Shown here: in pieces, positions 11,558 to 20,465 of the stretch
How positions within the stretch are numbered: position 1 is the first letter of the stretch
Layout of the letters: every line of letters begins with the position of its first letter
Source: Chlorophyllum brunneum
Lineage: Eukaryota > Basidiomycota > Agaricomycetes > Agaricales > Agaricaceae
Assembly (NCBI GenBank): GCA_963576785.1
Contig: OY756140.1
Coordinates: 124,001 to 188,000 of the forward strand
Length of the DNA: 64,000 bases
Reading direction: 5' to 3'
Notes under the pieces: model-generated
Database searches by the model: none
What the model was told of the DNA's origin: nothing
The model's input: only the letters and a program-made list of their open reading frames with translations
Position numbers and translations under genes: made by a program

Positions 11558-12189
11558 AGAGATGATTGTTGCAAAGAAGAGTTACCCAGCGTTGGATGTA
11601 TTATCCACATGCATGGTTTGGACGTTGCGGATTCGTTTTGACTGGCCCTTCTTTCCCCTTGCATTTTGTCCATTGCTCCTTTGTAGACCAGTGTAATTGT
11701 TTTATACCCTCTCAGACCGAATCCCGACTCTCGCCGTGTTCGGATACAACATTCAGTTCTGTTTCATGTAGACAGTCCACTGTAATACTGGCCGATTGTC
11801 GTCGTGTATGCATTACCCAACCTCATTCGTTTAATATTATGTTGCTGCATTGACGTTGTGGTCCTTGGCTTTAGAAATAATCCAAGGAGGAGTGCAGTAG
11901 CGTGGATAATCACTTGCGGTGAATTCAATCATTCCACGTTAGATGAGAGTCTTGTTCGCCCCTAGACAGCAACGTCAGTGAGGTTTCAACCTCGTTGCAA
12001 GATAGAGCCATCCTGGTTCCGATACACAAACGCCCAGGCCAGTGAATGCTCACTTTGACCCACCATTTACGACGAGGACGAGCCTGGCACAGTCGAACGA
12101 AGTCAAGAAGCGAGCGTCCTCTGGATAAACATTGCGCACATAAATAAAGGTATAATCCAACCGACACCGCCACCAGACCTGTCTTCATC
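11558..12189. other. intergenic, no supported gene
   Basis: This contains the 3' flank of the secreted gene and the region upstream of the gag-like relic. A TAAATAAAGG stretch about 45 bases before the 12190 ATG could be a promoter. I found no obvious long terminal repeat. Confidence 0.35.
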
Positions 12190-12916
12190 ATGCAGTCAAC
12201 TCACACTCCCACCTCAACGAGCACGCAACCGACCAAGTCCATAGCCGACCTCGAGAAGTTTGTACGAGACCATGCAACAGGAACCTTGCAGACTCTGGAT
12301 GACTTTGCCAAATACTGGAACGACTTTGATGCCATAGCCCGGAATCTCATCGAAAACAAACTCATCAACAAAGCGGAACGAGACCTCTACTTCTGGACTG
12401 GAATTCCTCACACGAACCGAAAATCTATTATACAACAACTGGCGACCACCGATTTATCTTACCATGAACGGTTGATACCAACTTGGAGGGACGCTATTCA
12501 AGCAGGACGCGTAACATTGAATGACCCTGCAGTCCGTATCATACCTCCATTCCTTCACCCAAGACTTACTTGCCTCATAGCTGGATTCCTCGAAGCAATC
12601 TCAAGACATCGACAAGCTCGTTCGAACCCTTCATGGACTAGGATTCGATGACCCAAATTACGCGGTCGCGTATGCTCGTTTACTCGTCACCGCTCCGGCG
12701 GTGGCTGACCGGATCCAACCTCCTCCACGATGGACACGATCGTCTGCGAACAACCTATCTGTTCCCTATTCGCCAGCTCCTGTTCAATCTCCTACACAGG
12801 GTGGAGGAAACTCGCCTTGTCGGCAAAACCTTAGGCGCGTTCAGTCCTTTGTCTCGTATCAGTGGTGTCCGACATGCGCAGACCAACATGTAGTACATCG
12901 AACTCCTGGTCCTTAA
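12190..12916 (+). pseudogene. retrotransposon Gag-like protein with frameshift
   Basis: Two overlapping frames together look like one Gag-type capsid protein. The first (12190-12651) has LEKFVRDHATGTLQTLDD, FAKYWNDFDAIARNLIE and ERDLYFWTGIP, the pattern of the helical capsid-like domain in fungal LTR-element Gag (short segment, then FW-x-G-I-P). Near 12590 the coding signal moves by +1 to the frame reading KLVRTLHGLGFDDPNYAVAY and on through a Pro-rich part to a Cys/His tail (CPTCADQHVVH) and a stop at about 12916. No protease, reverse transcriptase or integrase follows, so this is a solo, probably dead copy. A short intron across the shift is possible but I could not find a convincing one. 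Confidence 0.55.
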
Positions 12917-13335
12917 TTGTTTAACCTTTCGCGCCTCCTTATATTCATCTTTTGTAAGCCAATCCACGACGTCAAGTAAAGACTATCACGAATCGCCAAC
13001 TGAAGGAACCCGACATATCCCTGGCCAGAAATCGTTCTCAAGACAGGCACTTGGAATATTTCTATGCTAAACTGCTCGTCAATGATCTCATTTACCCATG
13101 ATATTAGAAACGAGTTCGGATATTCCAAGACGATTGGATATTCATGGTTCGTCACTAGGCTTTACAACACGCAAATAATATGAAGTACAGTGTTCATCTA
13201 CAAGTCCCCTCTACCCCCCATGTTAACCCCGGAAACCCAGCACAAGCCATATTAGGCTTATTCAGGATGTGATACGCTAGGCTAAATGTCAAATGTGAGC
13301 AAGAGTAGGAATGAAACTCTTACCTGACGAAACCT
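12917..13335. other. intergenic, weak ORF only
   Basis: A minus-strand frame at 12913-13155 (80 codons, YPIVLEYPNSFLISWVNEI) is protein-like but unrecognised and overlaps the 3' end of the gag relic. I do not call it a gene. Confidence 0.3.
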
Positions 13336-13788
13336 CTAGTCGTTCGTTCCATAATGGTGATGTTTCCCGCCACCGTGGTGCCACCAGGGATCGTGAGGGT
13401 GATCCTCCTGCTCTTCTGGATCATTCTCCGGACCACCATTCTCCTTCGGAGCTTCCACAGAATTACCTCCAGAATTATTCGTCTGAGAAGTAGGAGTGAT
13501 AGCTGGTCCATTAGCAGTTGGTTCGGTCGCCGTAGGATGAGGTTGTTCAACGCTCCCCGTGCTCGTAGTTGCCGTGCTCTGACTTAGAGGAGGGGCAGAA
13601 GCACCTGAGTTTTCTTGCCCCTGCGGTGGTTGCTTATTTGGGTCACTACCAGGATTGACTGTCCCAAACTGCTGCCACGGGAAATCGTCTTTGGGAACGA
13701 TCATATTGAGGGGGGATGGGGCAGGAGCCGCATTTATGAAGGTGGTCAAAGTGAAGAGAGCGACGGTGAGGAGGGATTTGTTGATCAT
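13336..13788 (-). CDS. small secreted protein, FGTVNPG family, His-rich tail, 150 aa
   Basis: The ATG at 13788 opens a signal peptide (MINKSLLTVALFTLTTF, ending INAAPAP). The core DDFPWQQFGTVNPGSDP follows at about residues 34-50. The remainder is Ser/Thr/Pro/Asn-rich and disordered (SQSTATTSTGSVEQPHPT), then acidic (GPENDPEEQEDH) and ends in a His/Gly/Trp tail, DPWWHHGGGKHHHYG, which could bind divalent metal. It contains no cysteine. At DNA level the core is also similar to the 14787 gene (GGATTGACTGT-CCAAA on the plus strand), which supports common descent. A TATA-like TATTTTATATC lies about 50 bases upstream. Function unknown. Confidence 0.66.
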   Translation of the reverse strand: MINKSLLTVALFTLTTFINAAPAPSPLNMIVPKDDFPWQQFGTVNPGSDPNKQPPQGQENSGASAPPLSQSTATTSTGSVEQPHPTATEPTANGPAITPTSQTNNSGGNSVEAPKENGGPENDPEEQEDHPHDPWWHHGGGKHHHYGTND

Positions 13789-14537
13789 GCTGAGGTCTGT
13801 TCTGTGGGTGTGCTGTTGAACGAACTATTGAAGCTCTACTATTTTATATCGCACAACAAAACGAATTACGCTCGTTATGCAAGAGGTTCGACGTATCAGT
13901 AGGCGTCTATGTTTCTTCTCGATTCCACCTTCCCTGAGTTTCAGATATCGGGTGGGGAATATGGGCGGCCCTAGCCGGCATATCTGGTTAATCGATTGAA
14001 TGTGAAATCCAGTTCGCGAACAGCCTCTTGTAGGGACAAGCAGGCTCATAAATATTTTATGAATCCGATCAAGCCCTGTGTGGTTAGGGTAACAACTGAC
14101 CATCATATTCAGCATACTCCTGTTTCACTGGGACTCAGATCCCCCATTTGTTACTTCCGCTGACATACCGAAAAAATCCTGACATACAACTTTCATGGGA
14201 TGAGTTTTTATGACCACTAGGAGTTGCGAAACTTGTGGTAAGACTGATGGCCCTGACAAGACACTGATTCCAGTCTGGCCTCGCTGAAACGATATGATAT
14301 TAAGGAAGGAATGAGTGTACATCGAACACCCTCGAAATAATGACCACAAGAAGCGATACATTGGGTCATTCAACTAACGGCATCTGACACACCAACCTTC
14401 GCTTCGAGCGGAGATGAGTCCCGCCGGTGGTAGTGAGAGGGGTGGAAAATTCTGATTGTTCAATCTGATTTCATACTTCGCAGAACGTGAGATAGATGTG
14501 ATATTACACCATTGCAGAATACTGTATCTACACCAGC
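13789..14537. other. intergenic, no supported gene
   Basis: This is promoter-side sequence of the FGTVNPG gene above, otherwise unassigned. The open frames here have no signal peptide or motif I recognise. Confidence 0.35.
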
Positions 14538-14780
14538 CTAAGTGGAAGTAACTCCTTCAAAGAAGATTGGAATAGTCCACGAGTAAACGATAAAATAATA
14601 AACTACGTCTCTGGTGTGCCAAACGAAAACCCCAAGTACTACAGCCAACAACACGAAAAAAGGAATCGTAAGCCTAGATACCAATAAGCGAAACTCCTCG
14701 TGAAGTTGAGAAATATAGTTCCTTACAGTTCCCCAGCAGTTCGAGCCGCCATTGCCTTGAAGTCCGTCGCAGTGAAGCAT
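14538..14780 (-). other. ORF in frame behind the stop of the 14787 gene, one membrane segment
   Basis: This open stretch lies in the same frame as the secreted gene that stops at 14787-14789. It reads MLHCDGLQGNGGSNCWGTV, then a hydrophobic run LTIPFFVLLAVVLGVFVW and IVYSWTIPIFF. A GTAAGG...TATCTAG pair 53 nt apart inside it would make a standard intron for this genome. It could be a 3' exon of the upstream gene if an unseen splice skips the TAG, or the decayed tail of a longer ancestor. I see no independent promoter. Confidence 0.3.
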
Positions 14781-14786
14781 AGCCTT

Positions 14787-15011
14787 CTAACATTTCCCTT
14801 GGAGATGCCACCCTTCGGGGCAGAAAACAAAGCCTCCGTCAGCTCTGCTTGGGTCACCCCCGGGATTGACTGTGCCAAATTGTTGGACACCAAAGTCTGG
14901 ATCGGCACGAGCTATATGGAGCCCGTTACCTGTAGGTGGCAGAGGATTGGCCTGTACGAGAGTGGTGAAAACGACAAGGAAGGTAATGAGAAGAGGTCTG
15001 ATGACAGTCAT
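14787..15011 (-). CDS. small secreted protein, FGTVNPG family, 74 aa
   Basis: The signal peptide is MTVIRPLLITFLVVFTTL ending VQANPLP. The mature peptide carries ADPDFGVQQFGTVNPGGDPS and a short two-cysteine tail (FCPEGWHLQGKC). The QQFGTVNPG core is identical to that of the 13336 gene, while the flanks are unrelated: this tail has Cys where the other has a long His-rich region. TTTATACC lies about 60 bases upstream of the ATG. The stop TAG is followed in frame by another open stretch with a membrane segment (14538-14780), so the 3' end is not certain. Function unknown. Confidence 0.63.
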   Translation of the reverse strand: MTVIRPLLITFLVVFTTLVQANPLPPTGNGLHIARADPDFGVQQFGTVNPGGDPSRADGGFVFCPEGWHLQGKC

Positions 15012-16802
15012 TGTGCTGGGGGTTGTGTTGGTCCGAGCTAGGAATTAGGTCGTTAAACTATGGAGAAGCGACTTTATACCTGAATCGCAACGATAATCAA
15101 CCTGTGCTCGCCGTTTTCTAAGGCCCAAAGGGGGTTAGGCAACTGGTGAAACGGACGAAACTATCTCATGGATCATAGAGTGTGGTTCTAGTTTCACTCG
15201 GGAACAGCCACAAAAGCGTACGTTAACATTGATGTTTCGATCTGTCAGTATCCATTCAGAAGAGCAATCGCTCAAGCGCCCAGGGGCCGGGGCCCGTTTC
15301 AATCTTGAACCCCTACGCAGTGGCATTGAGTAGTTATCGAGGGTACAACAGACCTTTGACTCTATGGACCTTGCATGGCGATTGAACCACACACGGTATA
15401 CCATCCGCACAGAACTCTAGAACTGTGGGCTTTCAATAGCCAGCGTCATATCCGAACTCCCCAAGCACCCATCACTGTTCACAGTTGTAAGAATACCGCG
15501 TAGTGTGTTCTGGAAACCAGTCAGAATATCCTCCACATCTTGTGTAATCATGGTTATGACAAAGAACGCGAAATTGATAACTGGTGCGTGAGGTTGTGAT
15601 TCAGAGTTTGGGTGAGGGAAAGCCGCCATGTACCTGGGATCTGATAACCCAACTTGGTTGTTGGCATCACTCCTCCAGGTACCAGTAAATCTTGACGCCT
15701 CTCTCACATCTTCAGACCCCTCTATAGCTGGAGGAACAATAGCGGATGTGTCTATTATGGGCTCCATCCGGCACTTACCCCTCGGATTCAGCGTCAATTT
15801 AATGCGGACACCTGCCGTACGTCTTTCTTCTGAACCTCAAGTTTCAGTCGACGGTCATATGGCTTTGAATTGGAAGAGAGTCTGAGGGATACGAAAGGCA
15901 ATCAGCGGACTGCTGAAAAGATGATGTGCCGTGATGTGTTGATCATGACAAAACGACCCCGGATCATCGATGCCTATGATAAATGACGGAGTCCCATGCA
16001 CTTAGGTAGATCCGGTCACCGCCACGAGGATAGGATCTGCTAGGCTATCCATTACAGCCTTGGGGTAATCGTATCTGTAGTCCACCCAACGGCCGAGATA
16101 CACTTTCGGTTCAGGTCATTAAGCTTATTGATGGTTACTCACATACATCACGCCAATACAGGGGCTTGTAAGCCCACACATTACTTCTTTGACTGGGGTT
16201 TGTGTCTCAACTGTGCTTCGACAGTGATTACCCCGTAGTTGAAGGACTTGTGGCTTCCGGCAGCCCTCTGGAGGGATTGATCCTCGGTAGACGCTTAAAC
16301 CCAGAGGCAGTGCAAGTGGATTGGTAATGCGAAGCGCTACGACGGGCAGTACCGAAGGGAATGATGACGATGTTAGGACAGCCCTAGACTAGACGCTGGT
16401 CCTTCCCAAGTCACAGCTTCCGGTCGGTGCGATCATTTATCATCGGATTCATTGTCTACCGACCCGCTACAGTACGGTATTCCATGTAGGATGATACGGA
16501 GGAATTAGACCTCCCTGTACACAAAACGGGCTCATATCAAGCGTGGTTGATCGATGCAAATCAATCAATAATTGGACGGAAAAAGATACAAATCATATAC
16601 ATGATAACGAGGGTATGTAGAGAACCCAAGAACCAAAAACGGAGATAAGATCAGTAATCCAAAGAAGAAATTGTTACAGTAAACTACAAATCGCGGGTTT
16701 GCAAGATCATTTTATCAAGAAACAAAACAACCCGAAGAGAACTAGAATAATGACCATCTTGATAGTACCTATGATCCAAACAATTGGCTCTCGAGCTCTC
16801 CT
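15012..16802. other. intergenic, one weak ORF
   Basis: A minus-strand frame at 15417-15797 (FAFFVITMITQDVEDILTGF) shows no domain and an awkward composition; it may be a relic. The last 250 bases are the start of a tandemly duplicated unit that continues through the next secreted gene. Nothing else is supported. Confidence 0.3.
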
Positions 16803-17324
16803 CTAGGCACTACCCTCAGCACCTGCATCATCAGCAGTTCCGTCAGTGCCTGCTCCGCCTGTGCCCGTTCCACCAGTGCCACTTCCCCCGCCCGTAAGTT
16901 GACCCGCAGTATTTTCCACAGATCCAAGTGCACCAACAGCCCCAGAAACCCCACTGAGCGTCCCGGCATTGCTGACCACGGTGCCGACAGGGTTAGGGAT
17001 CTGTCTCTTGACGGAGCGAGGTGCAGCGCCGTCCGCACCGGTGCTGTCGGTACCGGATGTGCCCAGAGTGGTACCATCAACGGGGATACCACCGGCGGTA
17101 CCGTCACCGGTACCTGTGTTTGTACCAGTAAGGCCACCGATGGTAGTACCGTCAAGGGGGATACTACTGATGGTAGTACCAAGGGTCGCAGGATCTGGCA
17201 GAGTAATGCCACCGAGAGGACCACCAGCCGCAGGGGCACTACCCCCGGAATCATCCTGGGGGGTGGGGGCAGCCCGTACGAAGATAACGACAGATATGAG
17301 AACGGCGAAGAATGAAGCCTTCAT
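16803..17324 (-). CDS. small secreted Gly/Thr/Asp-rich protein with Kex2-type site, 173 aa
   Basis: Leader MKASFFAVLISVVIF, cleavage region VRAAPTPQD. The pro-part is Thr/Gly/Asp-rich with repeats of the type PLDGTTIGG, GIPVDGTTLG, GTNTGTGDGT. A Kex2-type site APRSVKRQ at about residue 100 separates it from a C-terminal half with NPVGTVVSNAGTLSG and a run of GGTGTGG repeats. It contains no cysteine. It is the tandem paralogue of the gene ending at 18315 and a more distant relative of the 11123 gene. The C-terminal half, released after KR, would be the likely product. Cell-wall association or a signalling role would fit but is inference. Confidence 0.7.
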   Translation of the reverse strand: MKASFFAVLISVVIFVRAAPTPQDDSGGSAPAAGGPLGGITLPDPATLGTTISSIPLDGTTIGGLTGTNTGTGDGTAGGIPVDGTTLGTSGTDSTGADGAAPRSVKRQIPNPVGTVVSNAGTLSGVSGAVGALGSVENTAGQLTGGGSGTGGTGTGGAGTDGTADDAGAEGSA

Positions 17325-17376
17325 GATGAGTTGATGTCAGGAGAGAGACGAGTAGAGTTGAACTTGAGGGAGGATG

Positions 17377-17393
17377 TGAGTTAACTCCTTGGT
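17377..17393 (-). promoter_or_regulatory. promoter box GAGTTAACTC, second copy
   Basis: GTGAGTTAACTCCTTGG on the plus strand is the reverse of the box at 11030-11048 and sits about 55 bases before the ATG of the minus-strand gene. The palindromic core GAGTTAACTC is intact. Confidence 0.48.
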
Positions 17394-18314
17394 TTAAATA
17401 TTACATCTTCGTCAGTCTTTTATACATGAAGAAGAGTATGAAGAGTATTTTTGAACTGTCATTTTGGGACTAGATGATTGGTATGGAGTGGCAAGTGGCC
17501 TAGAAGCAAACGAGTTTGTCGAGGATGTGGTGCCAGACTTATGCGAACGAAGGTGAAGATAGGTTGTTGTTTATTGTAGAGCCTTCTTCGTCAACACCAG
17601 TAAATCGACGATCACCATTTATGTCCGTGAATGAGGGTCATTCATGAGTGCCTACTCAACGCTCTCAACCCTGGGGTACGGTTCACTCGCGTCCACCGTG
17701 GCAGCGTTACCATGATCCTCAATATTTTAATCTCGCCAAGGGATACTAGTCGAAAACGGTACACTCCTTCACTACTAGAAGTTGTTGGTCCACGTAAGGC
17801 GCCTCACGGTTAGCTCTGTTCGAACAATTATTTCTTGAATGTATTCGGGTGCACTACAATCCGGCTAGCTTCTAAACGCCGATGCAAGCCATACAAAGCG
17901 TCGATAAAGCGGCCGAGAGTGAATCCATGCTAAAGTGTGAAGAGGGCGTGCGATTCGGTAATGGAAAAAGAAAGTATCAAGGTGAGATACTGATCCGGAA
18001 TCAAATCACTGTGCCGCCGGGAGTACACCTTAATCCAATCACACAGGCGTAATTACCGTGTCATAGGATCATTGCAGACGAATCAATAATTGGAAGAGAA
18101 ATTCTAAATCCATGATATTGAGGATATGTAGAAAAATGGAAACCGAGACAAGGAGCGTTGTAGTAGGGCCAGTAATCAAGAGACGAAATTATGACAGTCA
18201 ATTACAACTGGCGAAATTACTTATAGAGGAAGAAAAACAAAACAAAAACAAGAGATGAACGATAACCGTTTTGATAATGCATACGATCCGAACAATTGCT
18301 TCGCGAATCCTCCC
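17394..18314. other. upstream region of a secreted gene, inside the tandem duplication
   Basis: About 0.9 kb of duplicated promoter-side DNA of the 16803 gene, then the 3' flank of the next unit. It contains the distal element at 17896-17919. No independent gene is supported. Confidence 0.4.
17896..17919 (+). promoter_or_regulatory. shared distal element AGCGTnGATAnAGCGG, copy 1
   Basis: The sequence AAAGCGTCGATAAAGCGGCC then GAGAG lies about 570 bases upstream of the 16803 gene's ATG. Close matches stand at similar distances before four other secreted genes (19433, 56984, 59702 and 62408). The core holds GATAA, the site type of fungal GATA factors. Confidence 0.5.
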
Positions 18315-18797
18315 TTAAGCAGCGTCCCCACCATCAGTAGCTCCGCCAGTACCCGTTCCACCAGTTCCAGCTCCACCAGTACCGGTACCACCAGTTCCTG
18401 TACCACCAAGTCCACCCAAAGTACCTGTTACACCATTAAGTGGGCCACCAGCTCCCGTGGCCCCGGTGCCGAGACTCGTAGCCTGACCGACGACTCCGTC
18501 AAGAGGAGTACCGGTTTGTCTCTTGACAGAGCGAGGTGCAGCAGCATCAGCACCGGTATCATCACCAGTTGTCGCTGGGGGAGTAGCGCCAGCCCCACCA
18601 TCGGGTGTGGTACCACCAACACCACCTTCGAGACCACCAGCGAGGTTACCGCCAAGGTTTCCTGCGTTCGTCAAATCACCTTCAGCAGTGCTGACGAGGG
18701 TTCCAAGATCTCCAACACCGGCGCCCCCTTGAGGTGTGGGGAGAGCCTGTACGAAGACAGCGAGAGAAATGAGAATGGCGAGGAATGAAGTCTTCAT
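18315..18797 (-). CDS. small secreted Gly/Thr-rich protein with Kex2-type site, 160 aa
   Basis: Leader MKTSFLAILISLAVF, cleavage region VQALPTPQG. The pro-part is Gly/Asn/Thr-rich (LTNAGNLGGNLAGGLEGG). APRSVKRQ lies at about residue 94, and then comes a Gly-rich C-terminal half with TGTGGTGTGGAGTGG repeats and the end GGATDGGDAA. It contains no cysteine. It is the tandem duplicate of the gene ending at 16803, with the Kex2-type site and its RSVK prefix exactly kept while the repeat tract has changed in length. The long antisense open frame is a by-product of the repeated codons. Confidence 0.7.
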   Translation of the reverse strand: MKTSFLAILISLAVFVQALPTPQGGAGVGDLGTLVSTAEGDLTNAGNLGGNLAGGLEGGVGGTTPDGGAGATPPATTGDDTGADAAAPRSVKRQTGTPLDGVVGQATSLGTGATGAGGPLNGVTGTLGGLGGTGTGGTGTGGAGTGGTGTGGATDGGDAA

Positions 18798-18863
18798 GAT
18801 GAGTTGATACGAGGAGGGAGAGATTTAGGAGACGAGTAAGTCGTTAAAAAGCTGAGAGTAGCT

Positions 18864-18884
18864 GTGAGTTACCTCGTTGGCTTC
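18864..18884 (-). promoter_or_regulatory. promoter box GAGTTACCTC, third copy
   Basis: GTGAGTTACCTCGTTGGC lies about 70 bases before the ATG of the 18315-18797 gene and matches the boxes at 11030 and 17377, with one change in the palindromic core. A TTTTTATAAGC TATA-like stretch follows further upstream. Confidence 0.45.
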
Positions 18885-19993
18885 AAAAACCCGAACTCGC
18901 TCACCTTTTTATAAGCAAAAATTTGTGTGCTGAGGCGCCGTGGATTATATGATTGATAGAGAGCACGCAGTCTAGAAGCCATCGAGTCTATTGAAGGAGC
19001 GTGTATGTGTGGTGTCAGACGTATACGAGCACTCAACGTGAAGACAGCCTTACTCGTTGTGGAGCTTTACTAGTCAACTTCGGTGAACCGACGGGAACCC
19101 GTGTTAAATTTTGGGATAAGGGTCATTTTCATGAATATTCAGTCGGTGCTCCTAGCTCGTCAGCGTATGCTCCACTCGCATCCAATGTTGAAGGACTGAA
19201 ATGGTAGGAAAACAACGGTCAAGATTAATTTGATGGCATAGAACAATCATAGGTGTCAGTTTAGTTACTAATAGCGCAGTTCGGATATCGTACACACCTT
19301 CGCCACTAGAAGTGGTCGGTCTACGTAAGGCATCCCTACTCCAACAGCTATTTGCTGACCGTGCTCGGGTGTGTTGCAGGGTGGGCAGCCGATGAAAATA
19401 CAAACGCCGACGTTGGAGCCTGCATGTTACATAGAGCGTTGATAAAGCGGGTGAGAATCCACACTATGCGAACGGTATAGTTAGGGTGAACGTGGAGATC
19501 CTATTCAAAAAGAACCCGGAACGTATCGATGTCGCGCATGCTGGTGTGCTATGACGTCTGGTTGAACAACCGCGGGACGCCCATTCCTTCCTCACAAGAA
19601 CCAAGAGATTTTGAGAGCCGGCGGAATGCCACACATACTAGTCCGAATAAATCACTTTCCGTGGTATTTAGGAATGATATTAACTTGACGTCTGCGGATT
19701 ACGGTACAGACTGCTTCGTTCTCGAGCTTGGCGGAAGTCGAAGCAGAGATACACAACAACTGATAGCACGTGACACAGTGTCACGAGATCTTCGGTAGTC
19801 TTTTGAAATACCGTGGCATAAGTCGGTGTGAGTACATGTATGTTGCCCAATGATTAACTAGTTGCCATGTTCGGCAAAGTAAGAGCAATTATCCATCTCC
19901 CTAATGCATCTAAAGACTACGCCCAGTAAGTTACCGTTCATAACCAAGTGATGGAGCGAATACTTACGCACTCTATTAAAGTTGTGCTGTTGT
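18885..19993. other. upstream region of a secreted gene; weak ORF
   Basis: The first 0.6 kb is the second copy of the duplicated promoter region, including the distal element. A plus-strand frame at 19529-19798 (89 codons) has no recognisable motif and is not called. Confidence 0.38.
19433..19457 (+). promoter_or_regulatory. shared distal element, copy 2
   Basis: TAGAGCGTTGATAAAGCGGG followed by TGAGA lies about 640 bases upstream of the 18315 gene's ATG. It is the duplicated counterpart of the element at 17896, with a TGATAA core. Confidence 0.5.
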
Positions 19994-20465
19994 TCACGAT
20001 GAAGAAGGGTAAAGCTCCTCTTTGAGAACGAGGCCTGTGAAGCAAGTCAGAGGGAAAAACTCATGACGAGTAGCCGAACATACCAAGTTCATCTCTCAGA
20101 GGTTTCAACTCTTGAAGATAGAGCTCATACTGCTGCCTGTTCTCCACCTTCTCCTTGACGCCCTCGAAAATTCGGATCGCGGTAGCATAGTCGTTGACAC
20201 GCCTGGCAGCCCTAACTGCAGCTTCAACAACACCGGGTGAAGGAACCAAGTCATGGGCAAAGCAGTTGTTCAGACCGCGTTGGACTTCAAAGAGGTCTTC
20301 CGCATTTTGGAAAAAGTTGACGTATCGTTCCGAAAACGACTCGAAGGACTCCTCGGCGTGATCGTGGGCGCCACGAACAAAGCGAGGGACTGTGCGAGCG
20401 GTAGAGGCCGCCAAGGAGGGGCGAGCGGCGGCACGAAGGACAGTGGCGACGAGTTGGGCACGCAT
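19994..20465 (-). CDS. COX6: cytochrome c oxidase subunit VI (COX5A-type), mitochondrial
   Basis: This is a nuclear-encoded subunit of respiratory complex IV. Exon 1 (20465-20084) encodes an Arg/Ala-rich mitochondrial presequence (MRAQLVATVLRAAARPSLA, up to about residue 32) and then the family core: ESFSERYVNFFQNAEDLFEV, QRGLNNCFAHDLVPSP, VEAAVRAARRVNDYATAIRI and YELYLQELKPLRDELG. A 49-nt intron (20083-20035, GTATGT...CACAG) leads to exon 2 (20034-19994), which gives LVLKEELYPSSS and a TGA stop. Splicing matters: without it the frame would end in FGYSS instead of the conserved LKEELYP tail. Length is about 140 residues, as expected for the family. Confidence 0.9.

Larger units (their letters stand above)
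16555..19470. repeat. tandem duplication of a secreted-protein gene unit (about 1.4-1.5 kb each)
   Basis: Unit 1 (about 16555-17945) and unit 2 (about 18079-19470) are direct copies. Both begin with AATCAATAATTGGA and GGTATGTAGA/GGATATGTAGA, share GATCC-AACAATTG just past the stop codon, and contain the coding region and leader. Upstream of the gene they also share the block CTACTAGAAGTTGTTGGTCCACGTAAGG / CCACTAGAAGTGGTCGGTCTACGTAAGG (quoted in parts) and end near the AGCG-GATAAAGCGG element. Divergence is considerable, so the duplication is not recent. Exact edges need an alignment. Confidence 0.7.

Noticed and set aside
18255..18788. 177-codon plus-strand ORF opposite the secreted gene
   Set aside because: It mirrors Gly/Thr/Ala codon repeats of the real minus-strand gene, which has the signal peptide, Kex2-type site and paralogues. 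Similar antisense frames occur at 11170-11517 and 16899-17334.
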